From NCBI GenBank assembly GCA_031763025.1, contig JASSKH010000020.1, positions 310,001-374,000 on the forward strand: a stretch of DNA of 64,000 nt. Reading direction: 5' to 3'. A program made the position numbers and the translations under genes. The stretch comes from Macrocystis pyrifera (taxonomy: Eukaryota > Sar > Phaeophyceae > Laminariales > Laminariaceae). A model generated the notes under the pieces. That model saw only the letters and a program-made list of their open reading frames with translations. It did not search any database and was not told the DNA's origin. The stretch's first letter is position 1; each line of letters starts with the position of its first letter. This document shows, one piece after another, positions 28,501-37,354 of this stretch.

Positions 28501-31500
28501 CGACATGCAATCATCGGTCAGTGTCCAATGCGATTTCCCATGGTGTTGGAACGAAATGCACAAGTAACGATTGTTGGCGGGTTGCGTTTTCCCTCGAGTG
28601 AAATTTAAGTGCTGTTTTCACGAAACTAATGCATTGACTCACATTATAATTTCCGGACTTGATTCGATTTCGTCCTAATCGATTCGTAGTTTTGGCTCAT
28701 GTCGACAAATCACGTATGGTTGCTTAAACCGGCGGGAGCTCAGAACAACGCAGAACATCAAGGAACGACACATAACCAGTCGCTAACGAAGGTCGATGAG
28801 TGTAGACAGGATCGACGTCATGGGGGGGGGAGTGTTCGCCGCGGCCAGATATGTCGTTTTTCAGCGTCGTAGGGTAGGCAGCTATCACTCTCGAGTTTGG
28901 TTGGCGAGAACAAGGGACCCTGCACCGCCATGCGCGGGACAGGGAAGGCAGTGTAGATGCCGAAGACATCACAGCGGATCTTCCGGGTTTGGGATCGATC
29001 CCTCGATTTTCGTGATGTTTGGGCCGTTGAGATGACGAACAGTTGTTGGTGTTTTCGGGTGCTAAAATGTGTTTTGAGGCTCCACCACAGGCGCACGCTG
29101 TGCTGTGGTGTGTAGTGGTTGGGGCGGTTGTTGAACCGGTCGGCATTGGTCAAGGTTCCCGATTAAGCGCCTCGGTCGTGGTCGACAAATCTCAAACACC
29201 TGATGGGTTGCCTCGGGGGCTTGGCCCAAAGCGAAAAATAGCATGTCAAGTCGGCCAGACTCCTCAATTCAAAAATAAAGTTATACTATCTGAATCGTTT
29301 GGTCACCAAAAACTTGGAACGTTTGGACACACTTGTCAATTCGATCGCATCGAATTTCCCTTGCCCCAAAAAGAAAATTTCACCTTGATGATAATTTATT
29401 TCCCGAACCAAAAGAAGGTTGGATTCAATCCCAGTCTCCAAAGTTGAATAGCGTGAACGTTTGAGTTCGTTTAAACAGGCCCTTACATCACCAATACACC
29501 TAAAACTTGCGCACGATGCCGGCGTACGAGTCGCGCTCCCATGAACGTACCATTGTACGTCGAAACCACGTCTAAACAGCCACTGTCCCTGTTGCCCGTC
29601 GTCTCTATTCGTTTCCCCCATGCCAACAGAATCTCGGCAGCGCGACGGTGGCCGTAGCTCCACTAGGCGATTCCCAGGTATGGGTCGACGATAGGCGAGC
29701 AGTCGCGAAAGTGTTCACTCTGTTTTTTGTACGTGATTTGTATGCTCAATATTTCGCATCGTCTGACGTCTATAGATGTGTTCTGGCTGAAGTTGTATGG
29801 AGGTCTTACAGGTTGTGCGAATTCCCAGACAAGTTGTTCGATGAGACAGAGACATAGCGGGTGTAACCAATTTTGCGTGCTACGGTAAGTGTGGCAAATT
29901 AAGATGTCTGAAGCTGGTAACGTACAAAACCCCTATATCTCTCTCCTATAAACTTGTTTCGGCCAGAAATTCTGACGCTTGTGCCTCTTGGGATCTCGAC
30001 AAAGCGACCCACATATTAAATAATTTGGCAGTATCAACCGTCTACGAGAAGCGTGAGCGCGCAGCACGACGGATGGGATGTTGTTAATCTCCGGGCCGCA
30101 CGAGTCCTGGTACAAGCAAACACTCCGACGCCTACCTGTATCAACCCTCCTTCTTGCAGAGACTGGTGCCGTAGTCGTCCCGTTTTCTAGTCAAGAGTCC
30201 ACTCTGAATCCTCATGAGAATTAACCTCGGCCTACCGTAATGAATTCAAAAATGATATTGAGTAATTCCTCGGATATTGTCCCAGTCAGTCCCAGTGACG
30301 GTCTGATTAAACGATTCTACCAGATCGTGGCATTGCGTCCCGTGCTCGGTGTTTGCTTCTAGTTCTTGCGTCCCCGTCGTAGTGTGCATGCCCGTGGGAA
30401 CCGCTCAGACGGCACGAGTATTTATTGCTGAGCTGGCATCGTGCGGGGGAAAACAATGGTCGCGAAATGGTTCGGACAGTCTGCGCTTCGTTGCTCCTAA
30501 GGTCGAGCCTCGAACTCGGGCCCAAGTCACAAACGTAACCTTAGGCCAGTGACCAGTGCTTGGATGGGTTGCTTGGTGAGAACTACTATATCACTAGCTT
30601 GCATGGGCTGTCTTGGATGCTGTGGCTAAGACAAATTACGGGTTGATTGGGTCGCTGAACATATACCTCTGGGCCAACCACAGTGCGAAAGTACCTTCCT
30701 TGTGGAAGATTCACTATCGCCATGCGACGAGTACTGACCAAAGGCCTGCGGTAGTTCTGGCAAGTGCGAGTCATCCTTGTTCAGAAATCGAAAGCAAAGG
30801 CCGGATATGATATTTGCGAAGTGTTAGACATTGCCGCTTACGAAGGGGAAATAGCACCGCCGTCAGCACTACGTAGGTTTTGCCTTCGACACGATGGGAT
30901 TGTTTTTTACACGCCAGGTGAGTTGTCTCTGCAGGGCAATTGGGTTCTAAGACCGATTACCCTGGCGTAAAACGACGTGTGTGTGGAGTGTTCGCCGCGT
31001 CTCCTGTGACCATACGCACTTAACAGTGGATTCTTGAACTGCCGTCGTAAACGTTCTCTACAAATGCTCTTGTGATACCTACGCTTTAATTTGCCGTCCT
31101 GTCCCATGCTGCTGGACACTTCTTTGCCGAAGAATATTCCGATGTGTTTTGGCACGAGTGACATCAATGGTTACCTCGGGCTTCGCCCCCCTCCTCTTGT
31201 CGATATTTTATCCGTTGTCACGTGCAGGCCCACTTTGTTTCTATTCACCAGACGAGCGGCTCATCGCTTGAGAACGTCAACATGCATATGCTATCTTGGG
31301 GCAACCAATTCGCCTCCACGACTGGTATTTCTTCTGGTTCCATGTTCGGACACGCGTGCGCCACGAATGCAATCAGCGTGGCTGCCATAGATCATGTGAG
31401 TGCACTCACGATATATCGCAGCCGCAACGTTTTTGATGCCGCACACTGTATGATATGGCTGGTCTTTGCCTCCACACCTATGTATACGTAGCCGGTCGCC

Positions 31501-34500
31501 CCAGTGGCTGGTGGTTAACCCCGAATACTACAAAAAGTTAATCCTTGAGTTCGAATTCCACGGATCGCAGTGGAAGTTCGAAGATATTTCCAAACGTATA
31601 TGGGATGAACGGATAAAATCGCATGGCGTACGTAGGTGGAATCCGACGAAAAAGGGGAGAGAGGGTCGAGTATCTCGCGAAATATTGGTAGGCACCAACG
31701 CACGGCGGTGGAGAAGCGAGAGGATAGGCTGCTGTGTACTCCCGGAGAAGAGGTAGCACCAGGGGGGATGAAAGAAAGAAGGTCGTACAAAATCGATGGA
31801 CGAATATATATATTGGGTCGTGATTTTATTCCCTCCAGGTCTCTGTGCGCATGATGAGGTCGGAAATAACGAATAGGTTCAGGTAGCAATGATTCCAACC
31901 AGCGTACAACATTTGTGTCATCCAGAACGACCTATGTTTACAATTACAAGTGCTGACGTAGCTGTGTATTTTGTCGACTATTTATTCTTCCACGAAATAT
32001 CCATCGAAGAGATGACCAGTCTCTGATATGAATATATCGAATTGGTGTACACCTGATTTACACGTCGACAGGAAAGCGCAACTGGCGACGGTGGCGCGTT
32101 CGCCGACCCTGAACCTGCGTCAGTCGAAGGGTTCTCCTCCCGCGGACCGTGTTTGGTTGGCGACAGCCAGGGTCTGATCTCGCGAAACCATCCTGTGACG
32201 ACTGCCGCTGATGCTCTTCAAACCTCGACACCAGGTGCCTCTACATTCCACGTTTTGGCATTCCTATTTGCTGCCACAGTTAACGAAAAGGAGAAAACCA
32301 AATGTCATACGTATACATTTGAATTCGCGTTCCTACACGTACATATTCAGACAACGCGTGTGATGTAGCTTGAAACACCCAACAACGCATCAAAAGCCTC
32401 TAACTAGGAGCTCGATGACCTGCGTCACGAAGAACGTAGCCGTTCGTAGGTTCCTAAAACGTTTGAATACGATGAAAAGTGCACGGTCGGTCTATTCCCG
32501 CATACTTCGTAGTGATTGCGCTATACCGTTGCCGTGTTCGAGCTGTCTGTCATGATTTCTGTGTGTGTGTTCTCGGCGTTGAGTTTAACCTGTGCATACT
32601 ACAGTAGATGTATGTATACCAGTGAACAAACCATGCGTCCACGTGTTTAACTGCTTATTTTGATTTCGTGGCGTGCCTTTTTTGTTGACGGTGTCCTCGG
32701 AAACCTTGGAAAACAGGTTTCGAATCCTTCCCCGGAACATCTGCCGCGGCGCCAGTGGCTGCAGCCATCGCGACGATCATCAGGGCTGCGTGCTTTCCGA
32801 GGGTAGGTACATCGAATGCCTCGAAACGTTTACAGGAATATTTTAACAGCATACAGATACGGCATCCACTGCGCCAGGTATGGCGGGCTTGGGTGATCTC
32901 GTTAAGCGTTATTTGTTGGTCTTGGGGACAACGACCAAATACCAATGCTACTCCTGATACGTGTTGTTGGTGTCCGTCGATTAAGACACAAAATCGTCAC
33001 TGTCGATCACATTGGGCATTGTAGGGGCGAATTTACCGGCAATCTCATACTTACTACACACTACTATTCTCGTCGAATATCTTACTCAAGGTCGTAACCC
33101 TCGCCGACATGATGGAGATGTTGACCGACTACGAGTACACGATCGATGCTACGTCAGATGCCGGCGGAGCGCCGGAGACATTCGGATCAGACGCGGGGTT
33201 CGGTATCATATCGGCACAGCAGATGTGTCGATGGGTTGCTGATAACTGTGCGGACATGTGCCCTGGTGAGTTTGTTCCCTTTCATAGGCATGTGTTACCG
33301 ATCTAAGGACAAGCGGTTCGTGTTAATGGCGTCGTTAAACGTGTTGCCAGCTTCCTCCAGTTCAAGCGGTGCAAATCCATGGCGTCGTTGAACATATTTT
33401 CTGCTCCCCCCTTGCGCGTATCTAGCTCTGTAGTTTCACGCGAAATTGCAGCAGACATTAAAAGCAGTGCCTTAACGCTTGCACGGCGTCTACCGCTCTA
33501 GTCTCCCCCCGTGTCAAACAAACCAGGGTCTCTTGGTACTTGTTTCAGCGCCCCTACACAGTATGTTTGGTGGTTCCGACTGAAGCAAACCACGCGATAC
33601 GATCGGTGGAAAGCACCGTACCACTGCGTCCCTACAAACATGAACCGTGGTATTGTAATAGTTGATCCAATATACTCAAGTTGAGGTAGAGTGTTCACTA
33701 CTAGTGGGGCGTCAAGTTAAACCCAGGCAAAGGACGAAGAGCACGAAGAACTGAATGCATACCATAGGTCCTTCTGGAATGCACGCCAAAAGCCGAATAT
33801 ATATGTCGTTGGCTTGTATTCCCCCTTCGTGCCAATTTCAGGCCCGGCCGTTCTCGTCCATGGAGACCCTCATCTCGTTGGACTAGCGGGCCAGAAGTTT
33901 GACTTCACCGGGAGGTCTAACAGCTGGTACGCATTGCTTTCGGCGTGGGGCACTGACCACGTGAACATGAGGGTCACAGCACCCATTGCCGACCTACCCG
34001 TGGTGACGTACATTACGGGCATCAGCGTTCAAACCGACGATGAAGACGGTGTCGGCCACAGCATCGTCATATACGTCGGCGACCCCAGCGTATTAGACAC
34101 ACCAGCTGCCCTCAGGATGGCCAACCATGCCTCGGTGACGGTGCCTTGACGGTGCTCCTGGACGGTGTAAGCGTGACAGCGCCTGGAGAGAAAAGGATGT
34201 GGGACCCGGAATTTCCTTCGCGGCGGCCAACATACCAGGCGAGTGCCGACCGTTCGGCTTCGAGAAGTACTGGCAGCAGAAGGTCCGCGAAGCCGAGCTC
34301 GTCGCAGCCCAATCAGGTCGCCGTCTTTCAGCGTCTCCGACCATGGACCGGTGGATTGCAGACGACGCTTTCGCCACAAACCCGGGTGAATGCAAGGAGT
34401 ATGTGTCCAACGCGATGGAAAATGACGGCTTATACACCCACCAGTCCGACCACGTCTCGATCCAGATCGTTACCCCGAACCTCACCCTGCGTCTCAACCA

Positions 34501-34768
34501 CGGCAAGATGCACCAGCTGCCGGAGAGGGACCCAACGGACACCTTCGATATCCCAGACCACACTACGTTCCAGATGAACCTCGGGTTTACTGGCATTAAG
34601 GGGGATACAACATTGCAAGGTATCATTGGCGAAACCTCCGTGCCCACGATAGACCAACATGGAGCGAAGATCATGTCGGGGCTTGAAGCCATTCGCGGGC
34701 AGGAAGAAGACTACAAGGTGCACGGTGCACTCGGCAAAACGTTCGAGCAGCTTGTCACAGGCGTCTAA
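16394..34768 (+). CDS. Secreted S53/S8-like serine peptidase with C-terminal GDPH (vWD/root-cap-like) domain, multi-exon
   Basis: Exon model: 16394-16545, 18487-18652, 20853-21018, 21681-21808, 22063-22218, 25172-25202, 25808-25887, 26377-26456, 27191-27305, 27575-27678, 28372-28516, (perhaps 28952-29011), 31228-31395, 32072-32234, 32717-32802, 33091-33265, 33842-34768. Every junction is phase-compatible and the product is about 945 residues. Motifs in order are a signal peptide, VMSDSF (Asp), DEGSAM (Glu at the place of subtilisin His), DVIVDDIGYY, SSAGNSG, FGHACATNAISVAA, EGFSSRGP, PGTSAAAP (Ser) and HGDPHL. This motif order matches peptidases filed as S53-like, which use Ser-Glu-Asp; that assignment is from memory of the family. 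The likely role is a secreted or surface endopeptidase; the substrate is unknown. Two frame breaks near 34147 and 34200 leave it uncertain whether the C-terminus is translated. The catalytic core is well supported, exons 2-3 less so. Confidence 0.85.
17119..17781. mobile_element. Foldback (long-TIR) non-autonomous DNA transposon, copy 1
   Basis: The ends are inverted copies (TGTAATGTATTTGGGGACC against TGTACTGCATCCGGGAACC), each followed by GCACTAGGGGACCGAACGTA. The inverted similarity continues inward through a second GGACC..GTxCACTAG subrepeat and a block around 17270-17330 against 17555-17620, so most of the element folds on itself. No coding frame is credible. It shares terminal sequence with 39596-40704. 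No clear target duplication was seen. It sits in intron 1 of the peptidase gene. Confidence 0.75.
18487..18652 (+). CDS. Peptidase exon 2 (probable pro-region)
   Basis: The acceptor CAACAG|G is followed by 55 clean codons (SAWAAEEEPCH..., then DMWAFMRAQ and GLMEIITPK) and a donor AAG|GTGAAC. It reads as acidic, Cys-containing, globular sequence with no family I recognise, and probably belongs to the propeptide. The frame stays open to 18766, so the donor could lie further on. It starts only a few bases inside the right arm; the mirror copy is 12954-13119 (minus). Confidence 0.55.
20853..21018 (+). CDS. Peptidase exon 3 (candidate pro-region exon)
   Basis: The acceptor is GTGTGCAG|ACG after a pyrimidine-rich run. 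There are 55 codons plus one base, then a donor G|GTGAGG. It enters in phase 0, as exon 2 leaves, and exits in phase 1, as exon 4 requires. The peptide contains CVVVVAFGLH, a beta-strand-like stretch seen in propeptides. It is supported by phase and splice sites, not by a recognised motif. The mirror copy is 10588-10753. Confidence 0.45.
21681..21808 (+). CDS. Peptidase exon 4: end of pro-region with GC donor
   Basis: The acceptor CTTCTCAG is followed by 128 bp ending TTTSEAGAAHQ, which resembles the TSEG..AH segment that precedes the mature catalytic domain in this family. A dibasic-type GRRHLQ just upstream could be a processing site. The donor is CAG|GCAAGT, a GC-AG intron: the GT alternative one codon later breaks the frame into exon 5. 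The mirror copy is 9798-9925. Confidence 0.7.
22063..22218 (+). CDS. Peptidase exon 5: catalytic Asp region
   Basis: Fifty-two codons run in phase 0 at both ends, from CCAG|GTG to AAG|GTACAG. The peptide carries TICVMSDSFNN and then ASGDLPAVDVV, matching the family pattern IGVLSDSFN...SGDLP. The Asp of SDS is the expected triad aspartate. The mirror copy is 9388-9543. Confidence 0.85.
23220..23237. repeat. (C)18 homopolymer, mirrored as (G)18 at 8369-8386
   Basis: An uninterrupted run of 18 identical bases lies in intron 5. Both inverted arms have exactly the same run length, which bears on whether the arms were assembled independently. Confidence 0.9.
25172..25202 (+). CDS. Peptidase exon 6: 31-nt microexon with catalytic Glu
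   Basis: The exon lies between TGCTACAG and GTAAGACC and encodes DLPGVEGTDE plus the first base of Gly. It joins exon 5 (phase 0) to exon 7 (phase 1) and completes the motif TDEGSAM. Its Glu occupies the place of the subtilisin His. It is far too short for ORF searches and was found by asking which sequence could supply DEG before SAMIEL. The mirror copy is 6405-6435; an arm indel lies in the intron just next to it. Confidence 0.8.
25808..25887 (+). CDS. Peptidase exon 7: SAMIELAFDIARGA segment
   Basis: The acceptor TTTTTGAAG is followed by 80 bp encoding SAMIELAFDIARGA and FNSATLGEQ, matching the family pattern AM.E.V.DIAPGA..F.TA..GEQ. It ends CAG|GCAAGT, the second GC-AG donor of this gene. 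The mirror copy is 5720-5799. Confidence 0.85.
26377..26456 (+). CDS. Peptidase exon 8: DVIVDDIGYY segment
   Basis: The acceptor CCTCAG|ACA leads to TFADDIG...QCDVIVDDIGYYT and a GA|GTAAGT donor in phase 2. CDVIVDDIGY is a signature of this peptidase group, preceding the EPxFxDG stretch supplied by exon 9. The Glu codon of that motif is split by the intron. The mirror copy is 5152-5231. Confidence 0.9.
27191..27305 (+). CDS. Peptidase exon 9: oxyanion Asn region SSAGNSG
   Basis: From GTTAG|G the frame reads PSFRDGVIASAVDDA, then HDVLYFSSAGNSG, the subtilase oxyanion-hole block (Asn of AGN). The donor CCG|GTGAGC leaves phase 0. The mirror copy is 4303-4417. Confidence 0.9.
27575..27678 (+). 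CDS. Peptidase exon 10: insert domain, part 1
   Basis: The only possible acceptor (GTTAACCAG) downstream of an in-frame stop at 27488 opens 104 bp encoding DWECQTSLFGT...VFIPSDSSFG, ending AG|GTAAGA. Exon 11 starts with the one base needed to finish the Arg codon. It corresponds to the region between the oxyanion Asn and the catalytic Ser, where relatives carry a beta-sandwich insert. The mirror copy is 3930-4033. Confidence 0.75.
28372..28516 (+). CDS. Peptidase exon 11: insert domain LVFLKWDNDEGSATEM
   Basis: The acceptor CTTGTCAG|G opens a frame with LVFLKWDNDEGSATEMTMVLY, matching the pattern V.LQWD.P.GSATD.DLYL of the pre-peptidase-C-like insert in related peptidases. The donor is TCG|GTCAGT, phase 0. 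The mirror copy is 3091-3235. Confidence 0.75.
28952..29011 (+). CDS. Possible peptidase exon 12 (GFGIDPSIF)
   Basis: Relatives have a G.DP.EF segment between exons 11 and 13, and the only similar string here is SGFGIDPSIF at about 28977-29011. A phase-0 acceptor (GGCAG at 28951) and a weak GTGATG donor would fit. The N-terminal half of the exon is very basic and unlike the family, so the borders or the exon itself may be wrong. Confidence 0.3.
31228..31395 (+). CDS. Peptidase exon 13: FGHACATNAISVAA block
   Basis: The acceptor CGTGCAG|GCC and donor CAT|GTGAGT frame 56 codons in phase 0. SSGSMFGHACATNAISVAAIDH matches the T.FGHA.A..AI.VAA block that precedes the catalytic Ser region. It is the last exon inside the inverted repeat; the mirror copy is 213-380. 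Confidence 0.88.
32072..32234 (+). CDS. Peptidase exon 14: EGFSSRGP block
   Basis: From GTCGACAG|GAA the frame encodes FADPEPASVEGFSSRGPC and later TTAADALQTSTP, matching the conserved FSSRGP motif and the KPDV..VDG stretch of subtilases. It ends CCAG|GTGCCT in phase 1. It lies in unique DNA beyond the right arm. Confidence 0.9.
32717..32802 (+). CDS. Peptidase exon 15: catalytic Ser FPGTSAAAP
   Basis: The acceptor AAAACAG|GT supplies the last two bases of a Gly codon, then FESFPGTSAAAPVAAAIA. GTSAAAP is the nucleophile motif; the His usually following it in subtilisins is Val here. The donor AGG|GTAGGT leaves phase 0. Confidence 0.92.
33091..33265 (+). CDS. Peptidase exon 16: C-terminal end of the catalytic domain
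   Basis: From TACTCAAG|GTC the frame gives LADMMEMLTDYEYTID, then GSDAGFGIISAQQMCRWV, the usual AxDIDxxG...GxGxIxAxxA ending of S8/S53 domains. It ends CCT G|GTGAGT in phase 1. Cys residues at the end suggest a disulphide-linked junction to the next domain. Confidence 0.88.
33842..34768 (+). CDS. Peptidase last exon: GDPH (vWD/root-cap-like) C-terminal domain, two frame breaks
   Basis: The acceptor AATTTCAG|GC completes a Gly codon. The frame then reads VLVHGDPHLVGLAGQKFDF, resembling the GDPHF.GFDG..FDF start of von Willebrand D and plant root-cap domains. It meets TGA at 34147. The sequence continues sensibly in a second frame (TVLLDGVSVTAPGE, about 34146-34200) and then a third (FGFEKYWQQK to EAIRGQEEDY, 34199-34768, stop TAA). 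Each shift equals one missing base. Either two sequencing deletions or real decay would explain it. Confidence 0.7.
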
Positions 34769-37354
34769 CTGCAGGTGTGAGGAACTGACGACGCATGCAA
34801 ATGTAGAGACACCATGAAACATGTATGAGGCTACGCACTCACTAACGTGTATCATCCAACAGAATCATTTTGTACATATATATTTCTGTAATCAACAATA
34901 GTACGTGGTCAGTACGATATGCACAGACACCATGGGATAGGGGAAGAACAAACTCTGCATACTGCACACAGTACTCGAATATGGATGATTAGCTGGTTCA
35001 CTTGAAGGAACGCATTCATGAACATGTTGTACTCATCCGTGTGACTCTTGACATAGCACATCCATATACATTTAGGCCTACACCAAGCCGAACGAGCACG
35101 TAAGCGTCGGGATATGCCCCGCCTCTTCCTGAAGCTCAAGGGTGGTATGAACCATGCCATCGGTCGTGAACTATTTCACAGGCATTTTGATGTACATAAC
35201 ACGACAGTTTCACGGTGTGCTCTTGAACAATTATGACGTGCGTTAAATATTTGTGCCACAACTTCGATTTGGTCGAAACGTCACATATGTGTTTAAAAAG
35301 TTGTTGATGCGTGATACTATAGAGGTAGCACTTTTTCGCAGAAACTAAACCCCAATTCAGGTGCTCTTTGGCCCAGCTCATGTCGACATTGAACTCTGGA
35401 GTTCACAGTACATTACAGGGCATGTTCAGGCAAACAGGGTTGCTCATGGGGTTAAACGTACGCCATTCTCCAGAATCAGATTTGGGGTGGCAAATAAATC
35501 TCTACTGGGACGAATAAACCTTGCGCGTCTCTATCGTAGAAGGCGTCTGACAAAGCAGGTAGTCAGATCCCCAACCTCATCATAGTTTTTTGCTGGTTAA
35601 CGTCGCCCATTGGAAACGATGATGAACACATTCATGTTTGAACTCGCCCCACAAACACACTTGTGCGAGGTAATGTTCACGATGTCCTACAAGGTCGGTC
35701 ACTACACGTGACTACATTGTCGAAAATTCCCTCTCTTAATCAAAGAATTCGTCATTAAATAACCTTTTCCCCCTGATTGCGAACTAAACGCAGCCGTGTG
35801 TTCGTTGCATGTGCAGGCGCGCGTCTTCATGAACGAGACATCAACGACACGGCGACAGTTACAAGGCCAGGCGACAGCTGGTGTAGAATCTCGGCCGTCG
35901 GAGACAATCCGCCCCTACTACACTGGCACAGTGATTTGTGTCGAAATGATTCTTCACCAGTGACACCCAAGGCCTGCGCGATAGAAAGCGCTTGGACGTG
36001 CGGGCGTCGCTATTCGGATTCATAATGCAAGCTATAGCATTCGTTGTTCTTTACGCCTACACTGAACATTTTACGTCGTGGCTGCATTGTGGACGATTTT
36101 AACGCTCGAGATAATTCTCAAAGTACTATGTACCGAGTGTGTACCTCATTTCCTTAACAACCTTTTTCGGTGACAGAATAGATATTCCGTCGAAGAGGGG
36201 ACATCCGAATGCACACACATACAATTGATCCGGAGTTGTAAGTAACGGGTGAAAGCCGAAACCAGGGTGGAGTTTCGAGAACACGAATCGCATGAATAAG
36301 ACAGTTGGCGGTTTGCTGATACACCAGCCATATACACTAACCATATGGACCTGATAGACGTTCAAGTTGGCGTTGATGCCCTTGGTTAATGGCGACAAAC
36401 TACAGGTACGTGTATTTAAACAACGGACCAAGAATGCCAGAAAAATAATATTTTTTTGCTGTCGTCCTGGGCCACAATGTGTTAAACTGCTACAATAGAA
36501 TGCCGCCATGTACCACGACGTCTGGATATACAATTGTTTCCTCTTATTATTTATACAACACCAAAACATCCGTTCCGATCTCGAACAGACTATGTCCAGC
36601 GCATTTTTATCGGAGGTTTGTTCCACATTCCAGAAGGTTCGTTTCAATATAGATCGAGAAAACATTAGCTTCTGTTTTCACCACGTCATATCCTAGTCGA
36701 CATCTGGTATGGTCTACCCAATCTATCCTTAAGACGGCAGCTCTGGTGGCCAACGCCGTCCTATTGAGTAAATACGATTGGTTCTACCGAATGTAGCACA
36801 TACAGATTGGCCACCCAGCGTACAATAAACAAATCGCCAGCATATTCACCGGGAGTTCATCTCAAAACAAATGGCTTTCCGACCAAGTCGCTGTTATGTG
36901 AAGTTGTTCTTCACGCCGTGTCTGTGCGTGGTTTGAGATTAAATATTTCGTCTCTCGTTTTTAGTCCATTTTTTTCTTTGTCGCGGCTTCGCGCCTTCCG
37001 CCTCGATAGGTGTCGAATAGAAAAAGGCGGTTTTCCCTCATCGGTTGCCCAGAAATCGTATCAACAGACAGGAGCGACGGTGTAGTAATCAATCGACGGT
37101 TTGCCACCCTGTAAACGCTAGAGAACATCCAAATTGAAATTTTTCAATTTGCTTGTGAAATAAAAAAAAACAAGTCGTTTGTACTTTCGTACACAGTGCC
37201 CAAATCACTACCTGGTAATTGAATCCTCACCCAATACTTACAACATGCGTGGTTTGCCTTTAGACTGGACCCACGCTCTGCGGCGATGCTTGATCTCCTG
37301 CATATACACTTCTGCCCTTCCCAGCGGCATTGAGATAGGCTAAAACACGGCTAC
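34769..37354. other. Intergenic region between two convergent genes
   Basis: The peptidase gene ends at 34768 and the minus-strand gene ends at 37355, so this is a tail-to-tail interval. It holds no convincing gene. The longest frame is 36126-36665 (minus, 179 codons), which has no recognised motif. A second minus frame at about 36134-36253 after a TATCAG acceptor looks more protein-like (WFRLSPVTYNSGS). Polyadenylation signals were not identified with confidence. Confidence 0.4.
36134..36253 (-). CDS. Exon-like segment, unknown
   Basis: On the minus strand the acceptor GGTGTATCAG is followed by about 39 clean codons with WFRLSPVTYNSGS and a possible GTTGTT donor. I recognise no family. It overlaps a longer open frame (36126-36665) in another phase, and only one of the two could be real. 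No neighbouring exon could be chained to it. Confidence 0.2.

Larger units (their letters stand above)
18482..31607. repeat. Right arm of the 13.1-kb inverted repeat
   Basis: This is the mirror copy of 1-13124. It begins three bases before the splice-acceptor AG of exon 2 of the peptidase gene. It ends in the window only because its partner reaches base 1. The gene continues past the arm on both sides (exon 1 upstream, exons 14-17 downstream), so this copy has full context and the left copy does not. Confidence 0.97.

Noticed and set aside
29043-29447. 134-codon plus frame in the intron before exon 13
   Set aside because: It has a protein-like end (FTLMIIYFPNQK), but no acceptor/donor pair in the needed phase and no match to the expected domain segment. 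It is treated as intronic.
36126-36665. 179-codon minus ORF as a Copia-type polyprotein fragment
   Set aside because: One short FGCPLF string resembles a Copia core, but no neighbouring integrase or reverse-transcriptase motif supports it.
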